A DNA stretch of 29,942 bases from Rhizophagus sp. LPA8_4_AMF (taxonomy: Eukaryota > Glomeromycota > Glomeromycetes > Glomerales > Glomeraceae). Numbering within the stretch: position 1 is the first letter of the stretch; every line of letters begins with the position of its first letter. Location of the stretch: assembly GCA_021464525.1 (NCBI GenBank), contig JADRCO010000603.1, positions 1 to 29,942 of the forward strand, written 5' to 3'. The notes beneath the pieces are model-generated. The model had not been told where the DNA came from and ran no database searches. It saw only the letters and a list, made by a program, of their open reading frames with translations. A program made the translations under genes and the position numbers. Of the stretch, positions 10,601 to 22,633 are shown in pieces.

Positions 10601-12373
10601 TGTTATCGACAACTTGAATCCCGTATGGGATGAAATATTCTATATACCAGTACATAGTACGAGAGAAGTGTTGAATCTTCAAGTAATGGATCGAGAAATT
10701 AATGCAAAAGATAAGAAATTAGGTTTTGCAGATGTGGAACTCTCAAAATTAGCTAAGGAACAAAATGGTACATTTGAAGCTGCTGAAAAACTTGAAGATG
10801 CGTAAGTGTAATTCTAAAGTTTATTCGGTTTATTGTAATTTAAGTATACAATTTAATCTTTCGTTTCGATTCGAAATCTTTATTATAGGTCTTCACCTTT
10901 AATCCTTGATCGTGAATCAAGAGGCACAATTAATTATTCAGCAGCTTTTTATCCAACTATTAAAAAGAAAGATGACGAAAACATCAATTTAAATGAACAT
11001 CGTACGTTACAATATAATATTACTTATTTCATATTTTGTCGATCGTTGTAAAATTTTTTTTTTTTTGCTAATGTCTATTACATCTATAATACTATTATTT
11101 AGAAACTGGAATTTTCATTATACATATTAATAGAGCAAAATTTGAGAAGAGGGATACATGTGTAGATGTTTATGTAGATAATGGGATATTCCCTGTTCAT
11201 ACCACTAATCGTTGCAGGGCAGCAAATCCGCAATATGAAGAAGGTAAAATTTCAAATTATTCTTTTTTCTATTTTATGTTATTCATAACGCTAATACCTC
11301 ATTGACTTTATAGTCACCGACGTACTTATTAAGGAACTGGATTTTTCCAAGCTTATTTTTCATATTAGACAAGGAGATAACAAGAATCCTTTTGGTATTG
11401 TGGAACGAGATGCTAGAGAATTATTAGAGGATTGCCTAAAGTCATCACGAGAAGACGGTATAGACCTTCCTATTGAAGGAATGAATAACGCAACTTTGAA
11501 TGTTTATATTCAGTATATACCTGTTGCATATAAAATACAACCTTCAGAGAGTATAAATAGTGAGTGATTTAAATTATGAGATTTATCCTTAATTTAGGAG
11601 ATATTAATTTGAGTTACCTTTCTATAATGTAGATATGGGAGATTTACAAATCACTGTCAAGAATGCAGAAAATTTACCAGCAGCTGATCGATCTGGTAAT
11701 TAATTAATTTTATATTACTTGATTATTTTATATTTAAATTGATAGAATATATATAAATTTTTGTTTAATTTTAGGTACGAGTGATCCATTCGCTGTCTTC
11801 ACCTTGAATGATGAAAAAGTTTTTAAAACAAAGATGATTAAAAAGAATTGCAACCCTGAATTTAATGAATCTTTTAACGTGACCGTGGTATTTATTTAAT
11901 TCTATTATTTTAGTTAGAATAACCTTTAATAAAAAAATAAATCCGATAATTAATTTTTTTTTTTTTAATTTTTAAAGCTTTCACGATCAACTAGTGTATT
12001 TGAAGTGGAAGTATTTGATTGGAATCAAATAGGAAATTCTAAAAAAATTGCAAGCGGGTCAATTCAACTTGACGATTTGCCACTTTATGAAAAAGCAGTG
12101 AAAGAGATACAATTGAAGAATGAACTTAGTAAATCTTCTGCACCTGGAGGAAAACTTATTCTTCACATCGTTTTCCGGCCCTCTCTTGTTGGAAGGAAGA
12201 GACAAAATTCGGGAGTTGTAGATGGTGCTGCAAGAGCACTAACGGGAATTGGTACCGGAGTTGGAAGTGCAGTGACTAGTGGTGGTTCTTTTGTTGGAAA
12301 TAAAGCAAATTCTATTGTTACTGGGGCTGGCAATGTAGTTGGTTCAGGATTCGGTCTTTTAAAGAAAAAGTAG
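7641..12373 (+). CDS. Tricalbin / extended-synaptotagmin homologue (SMP + five C2 domains)
   Basis: Sixteen exons keep frame over GT-AG introns of 65-119 bp: 7641-8145, 8242-8552, 8618-8920, 8996-9113, 9190-9499, 9588-9694, 9787-9926, 9994-10243, 10363-10434, 10540-10801, 10889-11001, 11103-11243, 11314-11559, 11633-11695, 11775-11887, 11978-12373. Product 1149 residues. An acidic N-terminal tail leads to a hydrophobic hairpin at about 134-168 (ER anchor), then an SMP lipid-transfer domain at about 190-412, with AEWINEFLRRFW at its start and LPGLSSFIQDQVHANL near its end. Five C2 domains follow at about 416-515, 553-650, 685-800, 831-925 and 960-1085. C2-1, C2-3 and C2-5 keep the SDP-Tyr/Phe loop of calcium-binding C2 domains; C2-2 and C2-4 lack it. 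A Gly/Ser/Ala-rich tail ends in KKK. Tricalbins tether the cortical ER to the plasma membrane and move lipids between them. Length and order match the family well. Confidence 0.93.
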
Positions 12374-12674
12374 AAAAAAACTGCACCAAGCTTTATTAGG
12401 AAAAGTTGTATAATATATATAATTAATTATAGTAAATTATTTAAGTACTAAAAATAAAATTTCTTTATTGTACTCTGTTCTTTTTCTAATATTACGAGAC
12501 CATTAATGTTCTTAATATTTTTTATTAAAATAATTCTGTAAATTTATCTTTATTCAAACTTGTTGACAATTTTTTGAACATATATTTAATATTATAAAAG
12601 TTTTCCATACTATACAATAATTATTTTATACATTGATATCTATAATTCCCACCTCCCTCCCTAAATAGTTTAAA
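12374..12674. other. Convergent 3' region between tricalbin (+) and BTB-TLDc (-) genes
   Basis: Short AT-rich spacer holding the 3' ends of two convergent genes. An AATAAA at 12453-12458 serves as a plausible plus-strand cleavage signal 80 bases after the tricalbin stop. Nothing else is recognised. Confidence 0.5.
12453..12458 (+). terminator. Poly(A) signal AATAAA for tricalbin gene
   Basis: The hexamer lies 80 bases past the stop codon at 12371-12373 and before the T-rich stretch near 12480. Position is normal for fungal 3' ends; chance occurrence is possible in AT-rich DNA. Confidence 0.4.
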
Positions 12675-14183
12675 CTAAATTTCTTTTTTTACAATTTTAA
12701 AAACTTCATAATTGGACATTTGAAAAGAAGGTAGTTCATGAATCGGACACATATAATCTTTCTTTTGACATACACTTTGAAAGATTTTTAAGTCACCATG
12801 ACCAAAACCAATAAAATGACCATCATCATCAGAAATAGCACTTTTTTCTTTAGCAACTCTACTTAAAGTAGTGATAGAAGATTTTTTATCGGAACGAAAA
12901 GAAAAAATAAAACTATCAGAAGATTGATTAAATTTATTTGAACCAGTCCAATCTAAAGGATTATAACCACCAATAATATCTTTTGATCCTGCTAGATGAA
13001 TAACAACAATTGTTGGTCCTTGTTTAAATACTTTTTCACGAAATTCTTCTACACCAAATCCATCCCGATTTCCACGTAAAAGTAATATTAAATTATAAGG
13101 ATTTTCTTGTTGTGATGTATACATTGATGAATCATCTTTATAATCTATCCAACTTGAAATTATTAAAGATTGTTTTAATGTAATAATACTTGAATTAAGC
13201 ATAAATTTAGGAATTCTTGGTGGTAAAATTGTTGTAGTTAAATTACTATTTGGTATAATAAAATATAATTTAAGATCATCTTTAAGTTGTTTCGGTAATA
13301 ATTTTTTATAAGGTCTAACTTTATAAAAATATTCTTCTGGTAACATTTGAAAAAATCTAATAAAAGGAACAGATTTATGAAGTATTTTTTCCAAAGTTTC
13401 AAAATCTTCTGATGACCAATTTATTAAATCTTTTGTCGTTTTATCTTCAAATAAATGAGATTGAGAGATTCCCCATTGAATTAAATAATTCCATAATTCA
13501 ACCTCTCTAAGTTGTAACTTATTTTGTTTTAAAATTAAAATTAATGCTTCTTCTTGCAATGTACTAAATTCTTCCGAGTTAAAAAGTAATTGAGGATCTA
13601 CTGAAATTAATTCAATACAATGATCTCTTAATTTTTCAAAGACTCCTTCATAACATGATACTGTATTAAACACTTGGATTAAATTTTTTTGATACCATCC
13701 TCTATCTAAATTAATAATATATTCTTGAATATAGTCTACAAGATCCGTAAGAACTAATTCATCTGATGCTGTAAGTAATTCGACAAGATTAAGTTCGCTT
13801 ACTTCATCATCCAAACGAATGGTTCCTGTATAAATATATCTATCGAATTACGTGTTTTTTTTTATAAAATGATTATTTGAATTGAAATACATATATTTCT
13901 TTTTATATAAAAAGAATTGAACTTACTGTAAAATGATTTTAAATATATTGGGATTAATATTCGGTTTTTTAAAATGAAATTTCTGACCTGCTTTCTGAGC
14001 CCAATTTATTGATAAAGCAGCATGAAAATAAGGAGACATAGCACGTAAAATAACTGAATGGGCTTGAAATATTTCAACATTTGGTTCTTCTCCAATTGTG
14101 ATGAATACATTATAGTCATCTGCTTCAATAAGAAGTCGAGAAATATTTTTTAATAAAGTAGCAGATAAATCTTTACAATTCAT
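12675..14183 (-). CDS. BTB-BACK-TLDc domain protein
   Basis: Two exons on the minus strand, 14183-13927 and 13839-12675, joined over an 87-bp GTAAGT...AG intron, give 473 residues. Residues about 15-115 are a BTB domain (DDYNVFITIGEE, FQAHSVILRAMSPYFHAAL, then ILQYIYTGTI spanning the splice junction and the ASDELVLTDLVDYIQ helix). A BACK-type helical region spans about 134-265. A TLDc domain spans about 299-473, with LNSSIIT, LLLRGNRDGFG, IIGGYNPLDW (374-383) and FGHGDLKIF. BTB-BACK proteins usually act as substrate adaptors of cullin-3 ubiquitin ligases. TLDc is otherwise linked to oxidative-stress resistance and V-ATPase binding. This architecture is greatly expanded in arbuscular mycorrhizal fungi, where the roles of most copies are unknown. 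Start chosen as the first ATG before the BTB domain. Confidence 0.93.
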
Positions 14184-14533
14184 TTTTTTATTACGATAGT
14201 TTGTTTGTAAAAGTAGTTATTTCAGTGTTTTTAAAGAGTGAATATGATTTTTGATATTCAAGTTTCACAGTCAATGTCGTAACGTAAGGCGTTAAAAATA
14301 GTATCAAAATAATTAAAATAGTATTAAAATAATTTAATTGTTGACCATGTGAATAAAATCAACATGATTGCCTTACTTGGGGAAAATACAGAACCTTAAT
14401 AAAAGACAATCCATCAATCTCAATGCCACACGTTAAGATAGTTACGTATGTGTATGTCGATCGATGGTCGATCATCGGATGATTCGGATCATAATAAAAT
14501 AAAATAAAAATTAAAAATCAAACAGTAAAAAAT
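14184..14533. promoter_or_regulatory. Shared divergent promoter of BTB-TLDc (-) and F-box (+) genes
   Basis: This 350-bp spacer lies between two divergent starts. Near the F-box gene it carries a GATC-rich block (14457-14491) of overlapping palindromic words (cgatcg, tcgatc, ggatc), standing out in composition from the AT-rich surroundings. No clear TATA box is picked out. Confidence 0.4.
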
Positions 14534-16126
14534 ATGGCAGCTACACTTCCAGAACTTTGTCTACATTTGATATTTAAAGAATTAGAAAAAGATTGGAAAG
14601 CACGGTATACTTGCATTTTAATCAATCGTCATTGGTGTATTTCAGCAATTCCTGAGTTGTGGAAAGATCCCTTTTCCTTTTGTTTTGAGTCTGGACAAAA
14701 AGAACGATATGTTCAACTTATGGACTCCTATGTTAAATGTTTATCTCGGGAATTTCGAGAATCCGTTGGATTAGATTCAACAGTAAAAGCTATATTCAAT
14801 TATACAAGTTTATTACAAAAATTTTGGCCTAATGACATTTTGGCTACAATAAAAGTTTGGCTTGATACAAAAATTTTAGAGGAAAAAGTTAGAGTTTCAG
14901 CACTTTTAGAAAAAGGACCTGAAAGGAAAACTGTATTCGAGATATTTAAAACTTTATGTGAAAATTTTATAATTAATTCAACATATATGGAAGGAATTTA
15001 TTTTAATGAACAACAAATTATAAATATTTTTGAATTAACCCAAGCTGAAGAAAATTTATCCAATATTACATGTTTAGATTGCGTTATTGTAGGAGATAAA
15101 GTAGGACTTTTACCAACTATTTTATTATCAGCTTCAAAAATTTTAATGAATTTAAAAAAAATTATAATTATATGGATTAATGATATTACTCCATTGGATC
15201 TTTGTGTAAAAAATATGGCACAACTTATTAAAAATCAAAAAAGATTGGAAGATTTAACTATATCATGCTTAGATTCTGATTTCCCTATAATTTGGAAAAG
15301 TGTTCTAGAACATCATAATGTTCTAACATGTTTATGTCTTAATTTAATTCAATTTAATGAATCTAATCCTTTTCCACTTCATGAATTATCCATATTTTCA
15401 AATTTACAACAATTGGAAATAACTTATTGTAGTAATTTTAAATTTTCAATCAATGAAAATGATTTATCATTATCATTTCAAAAATTGAATAGAATCTGCA
15501 TTATAATGGATGAGGGAAAGGAATTTCCACCCGATTTTATTATAGTTCTATTTAAACAATCAAATGAAAAAATAAAAGAATTAACATTATTTACTGGTGA
15601 ATCAGAAACAAAAGATATCCTTTCTTATTGTAAAGATTATTGTACCAAATTAATTGAATTAACTTATTCAATTGATATTAATTATGTTAATTCATTTTCA
15701 TCTTATTTAAATAATTTGAAATATCTTGAAATATTATCTTTAAGATATTTGGAATTTAGTAGAGAAGATTTATTAATTTTAATTGGAGAAAATTTACCTA
15801 AATCTATAATTAATCTAACGTTTGATTTCGAAAATTATCTTCAATTTAATTTTTTATCAACATTTTTTAAAATTTGTAAAGAAAAAGAAATTAAATTTAA
15901 AGTGTTAGATTTTTCTAATTGTTCTTTTTTTAATGATCATCATATCGGTTTATTATTAACTTATTATATTAATAATGGACAATTAGATAAATTATATTTA
16001 GGAAACAAAAAGAATTTTACAAAGAAATATATAGATGATGTTGAAAAACATGTGGGATTAGTTAAATTTTCTGAATATCCTGTAAAGTATCGGTTACCTG
16101 ATATTGATTATAATGGATTATACTAA
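14534..16126 (+). CDS. F-box protein with leucine-rich-repeat-like region
   Basis: A single exon encodes 530 residues. Residues about 3-45 (LPELCLHLIFKELEKDW, then NRHWCISAIPELWKDPF) form an F-box, which binds Skp1 and joins an SCF ubiquitin ligase. The rest is a long alpha/beta stretch with irregular leucine- and isoleucine-rich repeats from about residue 170 to the end, such as LEILSLRYLEF and FKVLDFSNCSFF, typical of a degenerate LRR substrate-binding solenoid. Intron-free F-box genes of about 450-550 residues with this opening are a very large family in Rhizophagus-type fungi. The substrate cannot be inferred. The ATG is the only reasonable start, just before the F-box and 350 bases from the divergent BTB gene. 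Confidence 0.88.
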   Translation: MAATLPELCLHLIFKELEKDWKARYTCILINRHWCISAIPELWKDPFSFCFESGQKERYVQLMDSYVKCLSREFRESVGLDSTVKAIFNYTSLLQKFWPNDILATIKVWLDTKILEEKVRVSALLEKGPERKTVFEIFKTLCENFIINSTYMEGIYFNEQQIINIFELTQAEENLSNITCLDCVIVGDKVGLLPTILLSASKILMNLKKIIIIWINDITPLDLCVKNMAQLIKNQKRLEDLTISCLDSDFPIIWKSVLEHHNVLTCLCLNLIQFNESNPFPLHELSIFSNLQQLEITYCSNFKFSINENDLSLSFQKLNRICIIMDEGKEFPPDFIIVLFKQSNEKIKELTLFTGESETKDILSYCKDYCTKLIELTYSIDINYVNSFSSYLNNLKYLEILSLRYLEFSREDLLILIGENLPKSIINLTFDFENYLQFNFLSTFFKICKEKEIKFKVLDFSNCSFFNDHHIGLLLTYYINNGQLDKLYLGNKKNFTKKYIDDVEKHVGLVKFSEYPVKYRLPDIDYNGLY

Positions 16127-16369
16127 TTAGATTTTATAATAATTAGAGTGTCGCTCATTTTATATATTTTAAATAGTATTAAAAAAAAATGGGAAATTTT
16201 TTGTTTCATTTAATTTTTCGCGCTATTTTCTAGAATAAAAGTTACATAATCTCATGCGACAAACAAAAATTTATGTGGTACGATCTAAGATCTTGTGCTA
16301 TGATCTTGGATTACATAATTTAGTTTGATAAAATTACTCCGTTGCTTTACAAAATCATTTAGATTAATT

Positions 16370-19300
16370 ATGGATAGCTATCCTCCCGAATTTATTCTTC
16401 ACCATGTTCCTTTAATGGCTGTAATTGGTTTAGGAACAGCGAGAGATTTGGTAGAACAGCCTACTTCTACAACTGGTTCTATACAAAATTCTCCCAGTTC
16501 TAAATCTCAATCGCGAAGAAGTTCACTGAGTGCAGCTTCAATACCTATTTCCACAAAACAACAGTTATCAAAAACTTTACTGTCTCTTTTAACAGCAAAA
16601 GGTCAAGTAGGTATTTGGGGACCCGGAAGAAATGCAAATGCAGTCTTTCACGTAGTTGCTGTTGATAAGGTATGTTGATTTCTAATAATGAAAATTTTTT
16701 TATTAAACTTGTATTTTAACGGTAGCTTAATTTAAATTGAGAACCAAATCGAGATTCGATCTCATATAATCAATATATATTTGTATTTTATTTTATTATT
16801 AACCATATATACTTTGCATGCTTATGTAGAATCATCAATTTCCCCCTCGAAAACCAACGATGAGACCTCCAGCACAAACTCATCATCCAAATATGCCAAT
16901 TGCACATTCAGCTATATCACCATTGACATCAGGATCTCCTGTTCATCCTGATGGTTTAATTCCTCCTATATGGGTAAAAAAACATCGAGAAATCCTACCA
17001 AGTGTTGTAGTAGGCTTTTATGACTTGTGGCATCATACTTCACCTGATCCTATACAAGAAAAGGAAGAAATTTCTTCAATACAAGAAGGTACACCAGAAT
17101 CAGTGGATAGAGAGAAAGATTATATTTTGGCAATGGAGATAAATGAAAGAAGGTTTTATAAAAATATCGGTTTATTATTTTTTTATATAATACTTTTTTT
17201 GAATTTCGACTGATTTATGAATAATTTTATAGAAAATCCTTACTTGAGAGAGGAATTAAATTTTCAGCCGTAATATTGCTTAAAACGCAAAATATTGGCA
17301 TGTATAAATGTTAATTGATAATATTTTTATGAGATCAGAGTTCAATGCAAATTAACTATGAATTATTTATAAAAGATAAGACAATGGATGAACGAATGTT
17401 TTTAAAAGATCAAGCGATGGATGAGCGATTAGCATATATCCGAAAAGTAAGTGGATTAGATGGAAGGCATGCATTTTTCGTGTTACCTCCATCTCAGCAC
17501 GGAGATTTTCAAGATTTCGTGACAAAGTATGTAACTGAATTTATGAACTATCTAAAACTTTACGCAAACCAAATACTGAAAATATCTGACAATTTAAAGC
17601 CTGCAAAAATCTCTTTATGAATACGGATTAAATTATTATCGTGAACATGGTAAACGCGTTAAGAGGAAGCGATCCAGGTTACCTTCGCCTAGTGGTAATT
17701 ATATGCGACCTCCATTCTCTGAAAAACCTTCAACAAGCCCACAACCGCTTGGTATTCAAGGATGGATGATTCGATATGATTATAAATTAGCAACTTTTGC
17801 CGAGTTTAGACAAGATATGGAAGCAGCTATCAAGTAATGTTTTCAAATTTTTTTAAGAAAGGAATATTTTCTAATGACTAATAATTTTCATTTATAAACA
17901 GATACTACGAATCAGCTTATAATCTTATTATAGATCTTTTCGCGCCTCAGTCTTCCATCACACCAGGTGCAACTGGATTGCCCATTCGAAGCAAACGTTG
18001 GGTTGAGGCTAGGATTCTCGCTGATACTATTAGTCTGAAAGTTTGTATAGTTTTTTTTTCCATAAACTTACATTATTTATTATATTACCAAATTGTTCAA
18101 ATTTACATTATGATATTTAGATATGTAAACTGAACCTTTATGTTGATTCCCCTTCGGCAGCACTGGCTCAAATGAATAAACACGTGTCAACTTTTAAGGA
18201 TATATCTAATACGCGGAGTATTGGTGAAGATACATTTGAATATTGGGCGTGGTTGTCCAAACAGTATCGCATATTTGCTGACGTTTTAGACATCGCTATT
18301 AGGACTGGTTTTACTATTCCAGACCCGGCAAAAATTTCTCATAATACTACTTCATCAGATTTTAGATTTAGTATGTCTAGTATGTCAAGTATGTCAAGTA
18401 TGTCAAATAATCCCAATACAGGCTCTGGAATTAATCCAACGATGGTTCTTCAACATCCGGGATTTTATTATTTCATGGCAGCAAAGTATAACTCATTAAG
18501 GAGAAAACATTTTTTAAATTTAGAAAAGGTATTTAGCGATTCTTCCCATAAGAGAAAGTTATTCAAGTTTATTGATATTATTCATTTTTATATATAGTAT
18601 ATGAAAAAAGAAGGAGTTGATAATTCTATCTTTCCACCACAAGATATTTTGGAGGAAGAACAAAGTATAGATCATTCAACGTTGACAATTGAATTGTATA
18701 CTAAGAGTTATGAGCAATTTAAGGCACAAAAGACTGGTCGTATGACGTTGTATTTAGCCTCTGAAATTGCTAACACTTATTTAGATGCTGGAAAATATGA
18801 AACGGCTCTAAAGTATATTAGTGATTACTTAAATAGCGAGGGTTTATTGTCAGGAGAAAGTATTTGTAACATTTAATTTTCTTTATTTTATAGATTTTTC
18901 GAAAGAATTGCCAAAACATATCGTAAAGAACATTGGCATACAATTCTAGAGTCAATATTGAGATGGTCTTTAGTGTGTGCTAAGGATCTTGGTACTTGGG
19001 AGAAAGCTGTGGAATATTTAATCGAGTTATTGTCAGATCGTAAGCCTAATTATTATTAAAATGAGTTTTGTTTTTTTTTTAAAATAAAAAAAAAGTTGTA
19101 TGATTTTATGCTCATTTAGAATTTTCCGTATCAAACCAACAACGAATCGAAATTCATAACGAACTTACGGATATACTTTTTAAAGTACGTGATAATAATA
19201 ATATACTAAATTTATTGATATTGCGATATAATATATTATTCCTATATAAATATATAGATGAAGATTGCCACTTTACCCGAGATAAGGCAAATTATGATTG

Positions 19301-21547
19301 ACATGGATGAAATAAATTCTTTCTGTATCCTTTTTTATACAATCTATTTATCATTATTAGAATATTTTATCTTAACGAATGTTTTTAATAATCAGTAACA
19401 TGTCGTATGCAATTTAAAGATAATACAACATTTATTGGGGCTGAAACTCTTTTTCAAATTACGTTTTCAACTCAAGCCGAATCTCCCCCTATTCCTTTGC
19501 GGTTCACTTTCCTCCGCTTTTCATATAACGATTCATACTTTAATCATTACCTCCGTGATAATAAAATTGAAAAAGATAATACAAAGCTAGAATGGATCGA
19601 TTGCAAAAATTGCTTGCAAGAGGATGTTGAAGGAGAGGGATTAGTATGGGTTAAGGATGTTGATTTGAATTTTAGTAAAGGTATTACTAAAGTATTTGAA
19701 GGATCAATTGAGCCAAAGGAAAGTGGCGATTTGCAGGTAAATTCGTGAATTATCTATTAATCAAATTGTTTTTAGTTAACAAGTATTTAAAGATTCTATA
19801 TTTATAGCTTCAAGCTGTTTCTCTTGGATTTTTGACGGAACAATGGAAAGTTGAACTCCATTTTAATTTGAAGAATACACGGGAAGAACATTCTAAACGT
19901 AAATGGCTGGTTGGTAATATTGATTCCAAAAATGAAGGTATATTATTATGACTACAAGCTAAATAAAATAATATGTTTCCGTTTAACAAAGATTCTTTAT
20001 TAAAATTCAATTTTATTTTAACTTATTAGTTACTAAACCTACTTATACGGTATTAAATGGAACAGGGGAACGTACTTCTATCAAGTAATTAAGATATTCG
20101 TTGAAATGTTTTTAACGGCAATTATTTTTACTAATATAATTTGTTTATAATTAGAGTTACCCAAAAATTAGCCAGGTTGGATATACAAGCTAAACATTCG
20201 TCCCCTGCACTATTGGATGAATATTATCCGATAGAACTTACTGTAGTGAATTTGGAACATGAAGAAGTTAAAACATTTTTGAATGCAGAAATTGTTACAG
20301 ATGCATCATCAAATTCTGTAGATTCGGAAGATTTTATTACTTTGGATCCTACAACTACAGCAAATGTGTCCAATAATTTAAAGGATATTGATATAGGAAT
20401 AATACCAGCGGGAGAATCTGTAGTAAAGATAGTTTATGTTCTTGGAAAAAAATCCAATTTGCCACGAACGCTTCATTTAACAGTTTATTATGCGTCAACT
20501 AGTTCAGTGCCATCTACACCATATCCTGCAAGAGGATGGGTTGAAAAGAAGGAAGATTTTAGAATACATTTTATTACACCATTCAGTTTTTCTTTTAATA
20601 TATCACAACAAAGTGAAAGTATTTTTAAAAGAAAGTCGGAAAATTCTATGGAAAGAATTGAGAAATATTTTTTAGTTGCAAAGATTTCCACCACAAGTCC
20701 ATGTGAAATTTTAGTATCTGATATTGATTTAAATTTGGTAAAAATTCACGAGTTTATTGTATCTTTATGATTTTTTTATTGTTATTTCTTTATTAAAATA
20801 TAAATAATAATTTTTTTTAGTTGGGTCAAGCCAATGCACAGACTCGAATGGAAATAACATCATCATCTATTGAAATAGATAATGATCTTCAAGGGCAAGG
20901 TTTGTATATTGAAGAAATTGATATTATTTATAATTAATATTAAAATGTTTACTGATATTATTATTATATTTAAATAAGTTTGGAAACAAGGAAATGTATA
21001 TAATGTAAATTATTTATTAGAATTGACCTTAATGGACATCAAAAAGTTAGACATAGATATAGGATTACTAGTAATACAATGGAAAAGAAACCAACAATCA
21101 TCCGTAGTTAAAGACACTAAAATTCCTTTTACGGAATCAACAGTAGTTGTGCCACAATTAATAAGAAAAAAAACAGAAATGTCAGCATTTATTAGAATTC
21201 CACCAAATCCAATAGTAGGACAATTATTTACTCTTGTATATAAAATAATAAACTGGACATCATCTGAGAAGAAAATACATGTGAACATAGAGGTGAATGA
21301 TTCATTCGTTTTTTCGGGATATAAACAAACACATTTTATTGTACCAGGTATGGGAGAATATTGCTTTAAAGTGAATTGTTTTCCCTTAATTGGAGGGAAA
21401 ATGAAGTTACCAAAAGTAAAAATGGAGAGAAGAGGAGAGTTTGAAGGAGATGAAGAAGATATAAATATTATTGCACCTGGATATAAAGAAATGAATGAGG
21501 ACGATGATTATTTTATCATATTTGTTAAACCTAAAATAGAAATATAA
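16370..21547 (+). CDS. TRAPPC11 homologue (foie gras / gryzun domains)
   Basis: Seventeen exons: 16370-16669, 16830-17152, 17233-17301, 17341-17526, 17600-17833, 17902-18040, 18121-18528, 18598-18812, 18894-19039, 19120-19184, 19258-19324, 19396-19736, 19808-19937, 20030-20084, 20155-20737, 20821-20899, 20979-21547; 1302 residues. The foie gras region (about residues 330-640) has YYREHGKRVKRKR, GWMIRYDYKLATFAEFRQDM, EYWAWLSKQYRIFADV, HPGFYYFMAAKY, RMTLYLASEIANTY and FERIAKTYRKEHW, all strong TRAPPC11 signatures. The C-terminal gryzun region has LLDEYYPIELTVVN. TRAPPC11 is a subunit of the metazoan-type TRAPP III complex acting in ER-Golgi traffic and autophagy. The exon 3/4 junction is uncertain. 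The model needs a 39-bp intron (17302-17340). The alternative, exons 17233-17269 and 17339-17526 with a 69-bp intron, also keeps frame but loses the VILLK strand. The start is the ATG at 16370; an upstream in-frame TTG at 16325 is not used. Confidence 0.9.
18370..18405 (+). repeat. 9-bp tandem repeat, four copies, in TRAPPC11 exon 7
   Basis: Four head-to-tail copies of agtatgtc[t/a] encode a Ser-Met-Ser series (about residues 501-512) in a non-conserved loop between the AKIS and HPGFYY segments. Copy-number change would stay in frame. Confidence 0.9.
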
Positions 21548-22633
21548 GCGGAAAAAAAAGCCAAGATGTACTATTAATATTTATTATCTTAAACATTGTA
21601 CTAATTTAATTATTTAATTTTATTAAAATTGATGTAATTGATATGTTATTATTATTTGATAAGTAAAAAAAGTAATTATTGCCCATTTTCCAAATGTTTT
21701 AGTAAGTGAAATGGCAATTTAAAATTGCCGAAAATACAGATTAACAATTAAAATATAATAATAATATATTTTCATTTACAAATAACAAATTATTATTATA
21801 CTAATATTATTATTACGAAAATCATGTACTTTAAAATACTGTTATGGTATTTTTAAATTGATGGTGTTTTACCACTGTTTTACCGTCCATTCAAAAATTG
21901 ATAAGAAAAAAAAAAGTTATATATAAATATTTATTAAACAAAACCATTCAAAGTGATTTGCCCAAGAAAACTATATATTTTAGTATAAAAGGCGTTAAGA
22001 TTTGTTTAGAACCAATAATTTTGGGCAGGTAAAGAGTTATATTTAGATTGTTAATCAACAGTTAAAACATTGTAATATTATGTAGATCAAACAATAAGCC
22101 ACTATCAAAGATCGGTCATATGCCACGTAGGAGTTAATCTTTGTACGTACACAAATTCAGAACTCCTTTAAAATATATTTTTAAATCCTCGCTAATGTAT
22201 GATTCAATTTCAGTTAAAATTATTTAAAATTTTGAAATTTCTAACATTATATTTGTCAGAATAATAATGATTACTTATAAATTGTAAGAAATATGATGGA
22301 TCGAACGATTATTTAAATTTTCGATGCAAATTTTATTTATCTAATAATTTTAACATGAATGAATGTATGAGTATTGTACAACCTATGATGGAAATATCGG
22401 ATTTAAAATAAATTATAATATTAATAATATGTTTCATCTCGAATCATTTAATTAAAATCACTATGATAAAAATTTAGAAGTTCGGAGCTTAAATCAATAC
22501 TTTATATCCAAAAATAGCACAAAAGAGTGTCATTACATATACATATAAAGTTAAGATTGGAACATATTAATCTATAATTCTATAATTCAAAGATTAAAGG
22601 AATGTGATCCGAATAATCCGATTATCTTTTGAT

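Noticed and set aside
16325-16369. Earlier in-frame start for TRAPPC11
   Set aside because: The upstream codon is TTG, not ATG. The ATG at 16370 gives MDSYPPEFILHHVPLM, a sensible N-terminus.
16751-16763. gagattcgatctc in a TRAPPC11 intron, resembling a tRNA T-arm
   Set aside because: No acceptor stem, D-arm or anticodon arm can be placed around it.
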